Shown here one piece after another: positions 8,126-16,639 of a stretch of 64,000 nt of DNA. The DNA is taken from NCBI GenBank assembly GCA_020025715.1, contig JAHHRQ010000002.1:1-64000 (forward strand). Reading direction: 5' to 3'. Every line of letters starts with the position of its first letter. The first letter of the stretch is position 1. Source of the stretch: Oscillospiraceae bacterium. GTDB lineage: Bacteria > Bacillota > Clostridia > Oscillospirales > Oscillospiraceae. The position numbers were made by a program, and so were the translations under genes. Under the pieces are notes generated by a model, which saw only the letters and a list, made by a program, of their open reading frames with translations, was not told the DNA's origin and did no database searches.

Positions 8126-8851
8126 TTACACTTCATCAATCATTATAATGCCTTCAAGCGTTGAAAGCTTTGCAAGAATCCCTGTATGCTCCTCACGTCT
8201 GGGAAGATGCAGGCTTAAAAGCGCACTCAGGTTGTTGCCTGCATTGTCCTTTTCTCTGTTAATCTCAACATCGAAAAGCTGAATGTCTCGCTTCTTTATA
8301 TAGTTTACAATAGGGCCGATATTTTCAATGCTGTCCATCTCAACATAAATGTTCATGTTTCTGGACTTTGGCAGAATGGCTTTTTCTATAAAGGGCAGTA
8401 TTTTCATACTTATGATTATAAGCAAAAAGCCTATAAGGGTTCCCTCATAAAAGCCCGCTCCCACGGCAAGACCCATGCAGGCAGATGCCCAGAGTCCGGA
8501 AGCTGTGGTAAGACCCTTAACCTCGCTCTTTGAGGTGACAAGAATGGTACCTGTACCCAGAAAGCCGATACCGTTAATGACCTGAGCGCCGAAACGCACC
8601 GCATCCGTTCTGTTTCCGGAAGGCGCACCGCCGCTGGCCCATTTGGTATTGAGCATGATGTCCATATAACGGCTGAGTATCATGGTGACAGCAGCGCCGA
8701 GGGCAACCAGCATATAGGTTCTAAAGCCTGCGGCCTGACCTTTTTTCTCTCTGTCAAAGCCCACTATGCCGCCTACAATCATAGCAAGTATTATCCTGAC
8801 CACCATGGACTCAATATTCAGTTCTCGTAAATGAACAAGATAATTTTCCAT
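8126..8851 (-). CDS. MgtC/SapB family membrane protein (copy 2)
   Basis: A 241-residue paralogue of the next gene, with the same layout: GGIVGFDREKKGQAAGFRTY, RFGAQVINGIGFLGTGTILV and VKGLTTASGLW in the membrane domain, then an ACT-like C-terminal domain ending near EGIIMIDEV. It has an extra short insertion (KWASGGAPSGN) before the RFGAQV motif. The two copies sit head-to-tail 14 bases apart and could form a hetero-oligomer. The start follows AGAGGTG. Transcription should come from the strong promoter at 8934-8962, whose leader holds an 8-bp hairpin (8897-8920). Confidence 0.88.
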   Translation of the reverse strand: MENYLVHLRELNIESMVVRIILAMIVGGIVGFDREKKGQAAGFRTYMLVALGAAVTMILSRYMDIMLNTKWASGGAPSGNRTDAVRFGAQVINGIGFLGTGTILVTSKSEVKGLTTASGLWASACMGLAVGAGFYEGTLIGFLLIIISMKILPFIEKAILPKSRNMNIYVEMDSIENIGPIVNYIKKRDIQLFDVEINREKDNAGNNLSALLSLHLPRREEHTGILAKLSTLEGIIMIDEV

Positions 8852-8933
8852 TTTGCACCTCTGACACTCATTTTAACTGCTTTTTATAACGTTTTTAGGG
8901 ACTGCTGTTACACAGTCCCTATTTGTTCGGTAC

Positions 8934-8962
8934 ATTATATCATAGTAAATAAACCTAAGCAA
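8934..8962 (-). promoter_or_regulatory. Promoter of the tandem mgtC operon
   Basis: On the minus strand, TTGCTT (8957-8962) is followed by a 17-bp spacer and a perfect TATAAT (8934-8939). The predicted leader of about 75 bases contains a stem AGGGACTG/CAGTCCCT (8897-8904 with 8913-8920). It has no U-tract, so it is not an obvious terminator. Confidence 0.75.
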
Positions 8963-9001
8963 GGGGGACAGTGCATGAAAAATATACAGCATTTTTGTAT
9001 A

Positions 9002-9700
9002 CTATGCAAAAATACCGCGGATAAGTTCAGGCAGCTCGGAAAGAGATGAAATCTCGTAATCCGGCTTTATATCCTCCCGTCCCGCGCTCCTTTTCGGGTT
9101 ATACCACACCGTCTTAATTCCGGCGTTTATGCCCCCTAAAATATCGGATGTAAGGCTGTCACCCACTATAAGGCTGTACTCAGGGATAATCTCAGGGGCA
9201 GTCTCAAAGCAGCGCTGAAAGAACCGCTTATCGGGCTTATCGTAGCCCATATGTTCGGATATAAAAATATTTTTAAAATACTTCTTTATACCTGCACCGG
9301 TAAGTCTCCGCTCCTGTACAAAGTCAATTCCGTTTGAGGCTGCGTAAAGATTACAGTCTTTATGCAGGGCTTCAAGAAGCTCTATGGCACCGTCAATGCA
9401 GTAGTGCCCCTGACAGAGGTATTCTTCATAAAACTCCTCTGCTCTGCTTCCGTCTGCATCCATTCCCAACTCTTCAAAAAACCGCTCAAACCTGCTGGTA
9501 CGAATCTCGTCCCTGCTGAGCTCTCCCCGCTCAAGCTGTTCCCACTGCTCGATATTTATGCGGCTGTATATGTCTATCATTTCATCGCTTACTTCGATAT
9601 TCATATCGTTTAAGGTTTTTAAAAGCCCGACCCGCTCCGCTTTGGTAAAATCAAGTATAGTATTGTCAAGATCAAGGAAAATGCTGGGTTTATCTTTCAT
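9002..9700 (-). CDS. HAD-family hydrolase, YjjG/YfnB-type nucleotidase
   Basis: A 232-residue haloacid-dehalogenase phosphatase. All four motifs are visible: FLDLDNTIL with nucleophile Asp10 and acid Asp12, AASNG (motif II), the Lys of GYDKPDKRFF (motif III), and VGDSLTSDI (motif IV). The long alpha-helical cap after motif I and the overall length fit the YjjG/YfnB subgroup, which dephosphorylates pyrimidine nucleotides, including non-canonical ones. That substrate is inferred from the family. It lies 21 bases downstream of murF on the same strand, with GGAGAT before the ATG, and is probably co-transcribed with it. Confidence 0.85.
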   Translation of the reverse strand: MKDKPSIFLDLDNTILDFTKAERVGLLKTLNDMNIEVSDEMIDIYSRINIEQWEQLERGELSRDEIRTSRFERFFEELGMDADGSRAEEFYEEYLCQGHYCIDGAIELLEALHKDCNLYAASNGIDFVQERRLTGAGIKKYFKNIFISEHMGYDKPDKRFFQRCFETAPEIIPEYSLIVGDSLTSDILGGINAGIKTVWYNPKRSAGREDIKPDYEISSLSELPELIRGIFA

Positions 9701-9721
9701 ATTATCTCCATGTATATATAA

Positions 9722-11068
9722 TTAAAGGGATTTTATAGCCTCGGAAACCTCATCAAAGCGCTGGCGGTGTGAGGCCTTTACGAGCACATTATCACCCTCA
9801 TGAATTAGCTCAGGCAGAGCCTTTATAAGCTCTTCCCTGCTTTCAAAATGTCTGCCGGCTTTTCCTGCACCTTCTGCGGTGCTGCGGGATAGCTCTCCGC
9901 AGGTGAGTACCAGCTCTACCCCGTTATCTGCCGCATATTTACCGCAGGAATAGTGAAGCTGTTTTTCATTTTCTCCAAGCTCCAGCATATCACCTAAAAT
10001 GCAGACTTTTCTTCCGCTGAGCTTTGAGAGAGAATCTATACCGCAGTTTACGGAATCGGGGTTTGCATTATAGCAGTCATCTATAAGCTTAACCTTTCCG
10101 GTGTCAATAAATGCAGCTCTTCTGCCTACGGTTTTATAGTTTGCAATTCCGGCTGCAATTTCTTCATCCTCAAGGCCGAGAACACATCCCAGTGCAGCGC
10201 CCTCCAAGGCAGCATAAACCATATGCTCTCCGAAAGCGGGAATATGCACTTTAATACGGCGCTTATAGAAGGATATAACGCAGTCGGTATAACCGTTTTC
10301 GTCCTTTTCTATATTCTCTGCCCTTACATCACAGCCCTCGGAAAAGCCGAATGTAATAAGGCGCTGTCTGCATTTAAGATTTCTAAGCAAATCGTCATCG
10401 CCGTTTGCAATAACAATTCCGTCTGCGGGCATGAAGGCCAGCATCTCAGTTTTTGCCTTGAAAACTCCCTGTCTGTCGTGGAGAAATTCAAGGTGGGCTT
10501 TGCCTATCATGGTAAAGACGGCAATATTTGGCTTGCACATATTGGCAAGGCGGCTCATCTCTCCGAAATCAGAGATGCCCATTTCAATTACTGCCGCCTG
10601 ATGCTGTTTTTCGATTCTGGAAAGAGTAATGGGAACACCCAGAGTGTTATTTAAATTCTTATCGGTTTTTAAAATATTAAAATGCTGAGACAGCACCGCC
10701 GCCGCCATTTCCTTGGCAGAGGTTTTACCGACGCTGCCGGTTATACCTATAACGGGAATATCCAGCTTTTTTCTGAATCCGGCGCATATAAGCTCCATTG
10801 CCTTTTCTACGTCGTTAACCTTTATAAGGGGTCTGGTTTCACCCTCAGGAATTCTGGACACGAGGCAGCAGGCAGCACCCATTTCAAATGCCTTATCTAT
10901 ATAATCGTGGCCGTCCGTATTTTCGCCCTTGAAGGCTGCGAAAAGATCACCGGGTTTCACTTCCCGGCTGTCTATGATAATACGTCCCAGCTCTGTATTT
11001 TCATTTTCATGAGTATTTAAATATCCGCCGCAAAGTGCCGCAGCAGTCTTAATGCTTATACCATTCAT
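9722..11068 (-). CDS. murF: UDP-MurNAc-tripeptide--D-Ala-D-Ala ligase
   Basis: MurF adds D-Ala-D-Ala to the UDP-MurNAc tripeptide, the last cytoplasmic step of peptidoglycan precursor synthesis. The 448-residue product has the N-terminal substrate domain, the P-loop GSVGKT at 111-116, NNTLGVP, EMGISDFGEM, and IDDCYNANPDS of the central ATPase domain, then the C-terminal ligand-binding domain. The ATG at 11068 is chosen because GGAGGG stands 6 bases before it and the product then begins at the conserved N-terminus; the longer frame upstream has no ribosome site. It is unlinked to mraY or other mur genes. A likely promoter (TGGTATACT extended -10, at 11092-11097) lies close upstream. Confidence 0.93.
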   Translation of the reverse strand: MNGISIKTAAALCGGYLNTHENENTELGRIIIDSREVKPGDLFAAFKGENTDGHDYIDKAFEMGAACCLVSRIPEGETRPLIKVNDVEKAMELICAGFRKKLDIPVIGITGSVGKTSAKEMAAAVLSQHFNILKTDKNLNNTLGVPITLSRIEKQHQAAVIEMGISDFGEMSRLANMCKPNIAVFTMIGKAHLEFLHDRQGVFKAKTEMLAFMPADGIVIANGDDDLLRNLKCRQRLITFGFSEGCDVRAENIEKDENGYTDCVISFYKRRIKVHIPAFGEHMVYAALEGAALGCVLGLEDEEIAAGIANYKTVGRRAAFIDTGKVKLIDDCYNANPDSVNCGIDSLSKLSGRKVCILGDMLELGENEKQLHYSCGKYAADNGVELVLTCGELSRSTAEGAGKAGRHFESREELIKALPELIHEGDNVLVKASHRQRFDEVSEAIKSL

Positions 11069-11230
11069 ATTTAACCCTCCATTTAGGCTTAAGTATACCA
11101 TGAAGCACCGTCGTTTTCCAGAACAAAAACTATTTTTCTGCAATACAGAAAATTTATAGTGCATATTGAAATTTAGTATGCTATAATGTTTTTGTTCGAC
11201 TTTTATATTTTATTTTAAAGGAATGTTTTT
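11069..11230. promoter_or_regulatory. Divergent promoter region, murF and exonuclease
   Basis: For the rightward exonuclease gene there is an extended -10, TGCTATAAT (TATAAT at 11182-11187), without a clear -35. For leftward murF there is TATACT (11092-11097) preceded by TGG, with a weak TGGAAA -35. The two signals are about 90 bp apart and do not overlap. Confidence 0.5.
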
Positions 11231-12214
11231 ATGAACTATATTGTGGTGGATCTGGAATGGAATCAGGCAATGAGTTCCAAATCCTCCGTTTTTAACAAGC
11301 TCCCTATACATCTCAGAGGCGAGATTATAGAAATAGGAGCAGTAAAGCTCACTGAGGATATGCAGCCCGGTGAGGAATTTACAATAGATGTAAAGCCCGT
11401 TTACTTCAAGCGTATGCACTACAAAGTCAAAAAGCTCACAGGCTTCGATAAAGAAAGACTGTCTCACGGCATTTCCTTTGCCGAGGCTATGGAGGAGTTC
11501 CATCGCTTCTGCGGCGACGACGTTACCTTCATCACTTGGGGCTGCGACGATCAGGGTATTATGGAGCAGAACATCATTATCCATGACCTTGACTGGGACT
11601 GGATTGCAGGCTGGGTCAACATGCAGCTTATATATAATGTTCAGACCGGTGGAGACAAAAACCAGAAGTCTCTCGCAAGCGCTATGGAGCATTTCGGCAT
11701 TGAACAGACCAGAGTTGCCCATGACGCTCTGGGTGATGCCTACAATACCGCTCTTGTTGCAACTCACCTTGATATGAAGGAAGGTTTAAGGCACTACGAA
11801 GAGGCCGGAGAAATTCTTGCCCGCCGTATGCCTAACTACCGCCCCCCTGCCCAGAATGCAGGCCCTGAACCTATAAGCCATGAGGTATTTGAGGATTTTG
11901 AATCCAAGGCCGCAGCTTTTGCCGACAAGCGTCTTTCCGAACAGTGCTGTCCTCAGTGCGGATGCGCGCTTAAAGGTGCAAAATGGGTCAATCAGGGAGA
12001 TCAGCGCTACATGAACATTTTCTCCTGCCCTGAGCACGGCAGCTTCCTTGTGAGAGCAAAGTTCAGAAAATCCGTGGACACCGGAAAATGGACCGCCAAC
12101 AAGCTGGTTTACGCCGCAGACAGCGGTATGATTGAATTTTACAAGCAGAAATCCGCTCAGGCAAGGCGCAGAGGCAGAGGCCATTCTCAGCGCAAAAACC
12201 GCCCCGCCAAATAA
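11231..12214 (+). CDS. DEDDh-family 3'-5' exonuclease with zinc-binding tail
   Basis: A 327-residue nuclease of the DnaQ/KapD-like superfamily. The metal-binding residues of the DEDDh fold are visible: VVDLEW (Asp7, Glu9), the WGCDDQG motif (Asp106/107), and HDALGDAYNT (His164, Asp169). After the nuclease domain (1-190), residues 239-269 hold CCPQCGC and later CPEHG, a likely zinc ribbon. The tail is very basic and arginine-rich (ARRRGRGHSQRK), suggesting nucleic-acid binding. It may trim RNA or DNA; the substrate is not known. It is monocistronic, with AAAGGA before the ATG and a strong terminator after it. Confidence 0.85.
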   Translation: MNYIVVDLEWNQAMSSKSSVFNKLPIHLRGEIIEIGAVKLTEDMQPGEEFTIDVKPVYFKRMHYKVKKLTGFDKERLSHGISFAEAMEEFHRFCGDDVTFITWGCDDQGIMEQNIIIHDLDWDWIAGWVNMQLIYNVQTGGDKNQKSLASAMEHFGIEQTRVAHDALGDAYNTALVATHLDMKEGLRHYEEAGEILARRMPNYRPPAQNAGPEPISHEVFEDFESKAAAFADKRLSEQCCPQCGCALKGAKWVNQGDQRYMNIFSCPEHGSFLVRAKFRKSVDTGKWTANKLVYAADSGMIEFYKQKSAQARRRGRGHSQRKNRPAK

Positions 12215-12231
12215 GATATTAAAAGATATTA

Positions 12232-12262
12232 CGGCACAGCTTAAATCGGCTGTGCCGTTTTT
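12232..12262 (+). terminator. Intrinsic terminator after the exonuclease gene
   Basis: CGGCACAGC (12232-12240) pairs with GCTGTGCCG (12249-12257) around an 8-base loop and is followed by TTTTTC. It starts 17 bases after the stop codon. Confidence 0.9.
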
Positions 12263-12322
12263 CTGTGCCTTGCCGTATCGGGTCTGTCCGTGCATAATAT
12301 GGCGGAACACAAATGCGAATAT

Positions 12323-12360
12323 AAAAAAACGGATTGTACCTAAATGATACAATCCGTTTT
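12323..12360 (-). terminator. Intrinsic terminator after the InlB-repeat gene
   Basis: AAAACGGATTGTA (12326-12338) and TACAATCCGTTTT (12348-12360) form a perfect 13-bp stem. On the minus strand the stem runs into a T-tract (TTTTTTTAT), 35 bases after the stop of the surface-protein gene. Confidence 0.88.
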
Positions 12361-12394
12361 AATTATTATGCTGTTTTAAGGGTATTCCCTGCCC

Positions 12395-13777
12395 TCAGTT
12401 TTCTTTCTTTTTAAGAACTCCTACTGCAACGGCAATACCCGCCATTGAAAGGCCAACAAGAGTTCCCCAGAAGTACAGCCCACTGAAATCACCGGTGTCG
12501 GGACTGTCGCTGCGGCTCGCCCAGACAGCATGAAGGGTAATTGCAGGGTAATTATCATTGACTATTGCAATTTCACCCGGCTGTAAAACCACTTCGCCGT
12601 CCTTGCTCAGTGCCCAGCCCATAAAAATCATTTTATCCTTCTTAGGCACCTTATCGCTGAGTTTTATTTTAACGCTGCCGGTATTGCTCTGAGCGCTCTG
12701 GGCCTCAGGGGAATTTTTACCGCCCTCAGCTGCGAAATTGATTGTATAGGTTTTAAGCTCCTTGCCTTTCCAGACTGCGTGAAGAACTATATTTCTGTCA
12801 GCAGCCAGCTTATCGCCGGGCTTAATATTCTCCTCCTGATTTTCAAGATCCGTTACCCATTTCACAAACACATAACCCTCACGAGTGGGAATAACACCGT
12901 TTACGGTGAACTCTCCGCCCTTAGGCTGAATGTCGGGATTTATTGTTCCCGCGCCGCCGTTAAGGTCATAGCTGAGAGTCTGCCACAGTTCCTCAGGCTT
13001 GGGTGCTTCAGGGTCGGGATTTTCAGGTTCCGGGGTTTCGGGGGCGGGAGTCTCGGGAGCAGGCTCAGGCATGGGTGTCTCCGGAGACGGAGTTACAGGT
13101 GCCTCCGCATTTTCCTTCCATACCGCATACAAGGTTCCGTTATCAGCCAGCTCCAGCTTGGAGTTTGCCGTGTACTGGGGCTCCTTGGATGAAGCGTCCA
13201 TACTCCAGCCGAGAAAATCATATCCCTCACGCTTGGGAACTGCCGCACTTACATCAAATACAGCTTTTCCGTTCTGGTCAGGCTCCTTGCTCACCTGAAG
13301 GTTCTCCGGCATACCGGTAACCTGCTCGGCGGGAGCATTTGAGGAATAAGTGAGTGTAATACCGTTGCGGCTCAGAAATACATCTAAAACTACCTGCTCC
13401 GGCATTTTCTCCGGTTTTGTGTAGCTCACGCTGTTACCTACTGCTGGTGCAAAGAAAGTACCGTCAGAGGTAATATTTGCAAAGCTGTAATCTGCAATGC
13501 CTTCATTAAGGCTGATTGTCAGAGTGCCGGAGTTATGCTCAAGCATATACTCGCTCTGAGCCAGAAGAGCGCCGTTTGTAATATTTTTTATGTTTATCGT
13601 AACTGCTGTGGCCTCTGCCGCAGGTTCAGTCTCGCTGCTCTGAGAAACTATGGTGATATAGCTTTCTATACTGGGAACGGCAGAAGTTTCCGCCGCCAGA
13701 GCACTGACAGTATGCAGAGAAAACAGCAGCATGAAAGACAGAAGTGCGGCTATAATTTTTCCGTGTTTTCTGTTCAT
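12395..13777 (-). CDS. InlB B-repeat surface protein with sortase-like tail
   Basis: A 460-residue exported protein. It has a signal peptide (basic MNRKHGK, then a hydrophobic stretch ending SALA), a novel N-terminal domain of about 150 residues, and three InlB B-type (Flg_new) repeats with the REGYxFxGW...LxAVWK pattern. Between repeats 1 and 2 is a proline-rich linker built on E-T-P and P-E-P units. The C-terminus has SPDTGD, a hydrophobic helix and KKKEN, which is a sortase-type anchor with Ser-Pro in place of Leu-Pro. It is probably displayed on the cell wall for adhesion. The ATG at 13777 is preferred because AAAGGAG lies 6 bases upstream; the frame extends further but without a signal. 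Confidence 0.85.
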   Translation of the reverse strand: MNRKHGKIIAALLSFMLLFSLHTVSALAAETSAVPSIESYITIVSQSSETEPAAEATAVTINIKNITNGALLAQSEYMLEHNSGTLTISLNEGIADYSFANITSDGTFFAPAVGNSVSYTKPEKMPEQVVLDVFLSRNGITLTYSSNAPAEQVTGMPENLQVSKEPDQNGKAVFDVSAAVPKREGYDFLGWSMDASSKEPQYTANSKLELADNGTLYAVWKENAEAPVTPSPETPMPEPAPETPAPETPEPENPDPEAPKPEELWQTLSYDLNGGAGTINPDIQPKGGEFTVNGVIPTREGYVFVKWVTDLENQEENIKPGDKLAADRNIVLHAVWKGKELKTYTINFAAEGGKNSPEAQSAQSNTGSVKIKLSDKVPKKDKMIFMGWALSKDGEVVLQPGEIAIVNDNYPAITLHAVWASRSDSPDTGDFSGLYFWGTLVGLSMAGIAVAVGVLKKKEN

Positions 13778-13824
13778 GTGTTGCTCCTTTCCTGTTTTAT
13801 CCATCAACTTTTCTATTTGTCTGT

Positions 13825-13852
13825 ATAATACTAAATCTTCAGAAAAAATCAA
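13825..13852 (-). promoter_or_regulatory. Putative promoter of the InlB-repeat gene
   Basis: TTGATT (13847-13852) and TATTAT (13825-13830) on the minus strand have a 16-bp spacer, about 50 bases before the chosen start codon. It lies between ribF and this gene, and no clear terminator for the ribF transcript is visible, so some read-through is possible. Confidence 0.55.
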
Positions 13853-13924
13853 GCCTTTTATCGTCGAATTAAGAATTCTTTAAAATTCAGTATCAAGCCG
13901 AAGGTTAGAAATGAGCTTTATTTA

Positions 13925-14827
13925 TCATTTTCTGTTTTCAAAATATGCCTTTGCCGTTTCGGCGTCCTTATGAATCTGTGCTGCCAGCTCCTCACAGGAT
14001 GAGAATTTTACCTCAGGGCGGATAAATTTATAAAATTCAAGGCGCACCTGTCTGCCGTAAAGATTGCCGGAATAGTCAAGCAGGTGGCTTTCAACGCTTA
14101 CCGTATCGCCCTCGCTTACAGTGGGTCTGACGCCTACATTTGTAACGGCAACATAAGAGCTTTCATCCTCAAGGTACACCTTTGCGGCGTAAACGCCGAA
14201 TTTAGGCACCAAAACGCCCTGAGGGAAACGCATGTTTATTGTGGGAGCACCGATTTTGCTGCCCAGATGATAGCCGGAGCGTACAGTATCGGCAAGAGTG
14301 TGGGGGTGGCCCAGATAGCGCATGGCCTCCTCCATGTTGCCCTCCTTTATAAGCTCCCTTATATAAGTGGAGCTGATAATCCGTCCGTCAAGGGTGATAG
14401 GGGGGATTATATCGCAGCCCAGCCCATGCTCATGGCAGTAATTTTTAAGCTTTTCAGCTGTGCCCTCGCCCTTATAACCAAAGCAGAAATCATGTCCCAC
14501 AACAATGTGGCACACGTTCAGCTCCTCAATAAGGTTGGAGATAAACTCCTCCCAGGGCATACACATAATATGCTTGTCAAAGTGGATAAAGACCACATTT
14601 TCTATACCGAAGTAGCGGCGGATAATGTCCTCACGACCAATGGCGCTGTTTATAAGGGGAACCTCAGAGCCGAAAACCAGATTATCCGGGTGAGTATCAA
14701 AGCTCAGAACGGAAGGCATGGCGGAAAGCTCCTCTGCCCGCTCGCAGGTTTTATTCATAAGGGCGGCATGACCCAGATGCACACCGTCAAAAAATCCAAG
14801 TGCTATTACTCTTTTTTTATCTTGCAT
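13925..14827 (-). CDS. ribF: Bifunctional riboflavin kinase / FAD synthetase
   Basis: RibF phosphorylates riboflavin to FMN and adenylates FMN to FAD. In the 300-residue product the N-terminal nucleotidyltransferase domain shows GFFDGVHLGH (11-20), VGHDFCFGYKGEG and the ISSTYIRELI segment. The C-terminal riboflavin-kinase domain shows GSKIGAPTINMRFP and VESHLLDYSGNLYG. The length is normal. It is the last gene of the rimP-nusA-infB operon, 1 base after truB, which is the usual order in Firmicutes. No FMN riboswitch is seen, as expected for an internal operon position. Confidence 0.95.
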   Translation of the reverse strand: MQDKKRVIALGFFDGVHLGHAALMNKTCERAEELSAMPSVLSFDTHPDNLVFGSEVPLINSAIGREDIIRRYFGIENVVFIHFDKHIMCMPWEEFISNLIEELNVCHIVVGHDFCFGYKGEGTAEKLKNYCHEHGLGCDIIPPITLDGRIISSTYIRELIKEGNMEEAMRYLGHPHTLADTVRSGYHLGSKIGAPTINMRFPQGVLVPKFGVYAAKVYLEDESSYVAVTNVGVRPTVSEGDTVSVESHLLDYSGNLYGRQVRLEFYKFIRPEVKFSSCEELAAQIHKDAETAKAYFENRK

Positions 14828-14828
14828 C

Positions 14829-15698
14829 TCAAACCTCGAAAAAGCTTTTTAAAGTTTCCATTTTTCCTTCGCTAACCTTGCTGAAGGAAAGGAATTCGCC
14901 GCTTTCGGAATACACTCTGTACTCTCCGTCGGGAAGGTCGCTCTTAGCTGCACTTCCGCAGCGGATAAGCCGCTCTGTTTTTTGAGAAGCGGTGCACTGA
15001 GGGTATGAGGCAAAAAGGCTATCCATAGGGATCAGAAGCTTTTCGGCCTCCCCTGCATCGGCAGCTTTCTGAACCTCTTCCAGCGTATAGGCGTTTTCGA
15101 TTTTATAATCACCCGCCTCAATACGTCTCAGAGCACTCATACATGCGCCGCAGCCTAATTTTTCCCCTATATCTCTGCAAAGGCTTCTTATATAAGTGCC
15201 CTTGGAGCAGGAAATATCCAGAACATAGTCGCCGTTTTCCTGTCCTAAAAGCTCAATAGAGTGAATGGTAATCTGTCTTGCCGGGCGCTCTACCTCTCCC
15301 CCGGCTCTGGCGATTTTATAAAGCTTTTGTCCTTTAATCTTAATTGCAGAGTACATAGGCGGAACCTGAGAAATCTCGCCCTTAAAGCTGTCCAAAGCCT
15401 TTAAAAGCTCGCTTTCTGAAACTTCCGCCTTGTTTTCACTCAGTACCTTGCCCCATATATCCTCCGTGTCGGTGGTTGTACCGAGACGGATAGATGCAAT
15501 ATAGCGCTTGCGGTGGCTTTCCGCAAACTCAACCGCTCTTGTAGCTCTGCCGACGAATACGCAGAGAAGGCCGGTTGCCATAGGGTCAAGGGTACCGGAG
15601 TGACCTATTCTTTTTTCATGGAGTATTCCGCGAAGTTTAGCAACTACATCGGAGCTTGTCCAGTCCTGCTGCTTATCAATAAGGAGTATTCCCTTCAT
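14829..15698 (-). CDS. truB: tRNA pseudouridine(55) synthase
   Basis: TruB makes pseudouridine 55 in the T-loop of tRNAs. The 289-residue product has the N-terminal KQQDWTSSDVV motif and the catalytic motif GHSGTLDPMATGLL with nucleophile Asp38. It also has the RYIASIRLGTTTDTED segment and the SCSKGTYIRSLCRDIG motif near residue 165, followed by a short C-terminal PUA-like end. Its start overlaps the nrnA stop by 4 bases (ATGA), which suggests coupled translation. Confidence 0.95.
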   Translation of the reverse strand: MKGILLIDKQQDWTSSDVVAKLRGILHEKRIGHSGTLDPMATGLLCVFVGRATRAVEFAESHRKRYIASIRLGTTTDTEDIWGKVLSENKAEVSESELLKALDSFKGEISQVPPMYSAIKIKGQKLYKIARAGGEVERPARQITIHSIELLGQENGDYVLDISCSKGTYIRSLCRDIGEKLGCGACMSALRRIEAGDYKIENAYTLEEVQKAADAGEAEKLLIPMDSLFASYPQCTASQKTERLIRCGSAAKSDLPDGEYRVYSESGEFLSFSKVSEGKMETLKSFFEV

Positions 15699-16639
15699 TT
15701 CCAGACCTCATCAATTACATTAAGCAGCATTTCTTTTGCCCGTTCCGGCTCGCAGTCCAGTCTGCATCCGGCTGCCATGTCATGACCGCCGCCGCCGAAA
15801 ACGGCACAAATCTCACTTGCGCTGACCTCAGGCGTGGAACGGACGGAAATCTTACTGCCGCCCTGTGCTGTTTCTTTAATAGTGATGCTGAGCGCGCTGC
15901 CCTCGGCTCTGCCTGCAAGACCTGCAAGGTCGTCGCAGTCATCCTCGGTTGCGCCGCAGCGCTCCATCATTTCTCTTGTTACACAGGCAATACTTATTTT
16001 ACCGTCTCTGTAATATTCCATACCTGAATAAATCATGCCCTCAAGCATAATTCTTTCTCTTGAAACCTTACGGAAAAATTCAAGATTGACTTTTTTATTA
16101 TCAGCTCCCAGACGCAAAAGCTCACCTGCCGCCGAAAAGCTTCTGCCTGTGGTGTTTGCATACTGGAAGCAGCCTGTGTCGGTGGTTAAAGCGATATAGA
16201 GAAGGGTTGCCTCCTCTGCCGTTGCCTTATCCGGCATAAGCTTTATAAGCTCAAAAACAATCTCACCGCAGGATGAACGGTCACTCTTTAAAAAGAGATT
16301 GTCGGCATAGCCTGTATTTGTGGGGTGGTGGTCAATGCAGAGCTGCACTTCCCCCTCAAAGCCCTCAGGAAAAAGCTGTGGTGCAGCAACGTCAACCGCT
16401 ACTGTATAATCCGGCTTAAAATCCTCAGGTGCAAGGTATTTTTCGGCGTATGCCATAAGCTTTGAAGAAATCTGGCGGTTATTAAATACATAGGCAGTTT
16501 TTCCCGCCCGTCTCAGCGCAGAGCAGAGAGCACAGCTGCTGCCCACAGTATCTCCGTCCGGATTTCTGTGGCTCAAAATGAGAATATTGTCGTGCCTCAA
16601 AAGAAGCTCCACACATTCTCTGAAATTCAGTTTATTCAT
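15695..16639 (-). CDS. nrnA: DHH-family phosphoesterase, NrnA-like oligoribonuclease/pAp phosphatase
   Basis: A 314-residue DHH/DHHA1 phosphoesterase. The metal-binding motifs are SHRNPDGDTVGS, VAVDVA and CIDHHPTN (the DHH motif). The DHHA1 substrate domain ends in FGGGGHDMAAGCRL. In Bacillus, NrnA degrades nano-RNAs and pAp, and it is often encoded in the nusA-infB operon as here. The ATG at 16639 overlaps the rbfA stop by 8 bases, and GGGG stands about 6 bases before it; an upstream in-frame TTG at 16657 is less likely. Confidence 0.92.
   Translation of the reverse strand: MNKLNFRECVELLLRHDNILILSHRNPDGDTVGSSCALCSALRRAGKTAYVFNNRQISSKLMAYAEKYLAPEDFKPDYTVAVDVAAPQLFPEGFEGEVQLCIDHHPTNTGYADNLFLKSDRSSCGEIVFELIKLMPDKATAEEATLLYIALTTDTGCFQYANTTGRSFSAAGELLRLGADNKKVNLEFFRKVSRERIMLEGMIYSGMEYYRDGKISIACVTREMMERCGATEDDCDDLAGLAGRAEGSALSITIKETAQGGSKISVRSTPEVSASEICAVFGGGGHDMAAGCRLDCEPERAKEMLLNVIDEVWK

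Noticed and set aside
8976..9050. A 24-codon plus-strand ORF preceded by GGGGGA
   Set aside because: It overlaps the 3' end of the HAD gene on the other strand and the mgtC promoter; the purine run is explained by the promoter spacer region, and the peptide has no recognisable feature.
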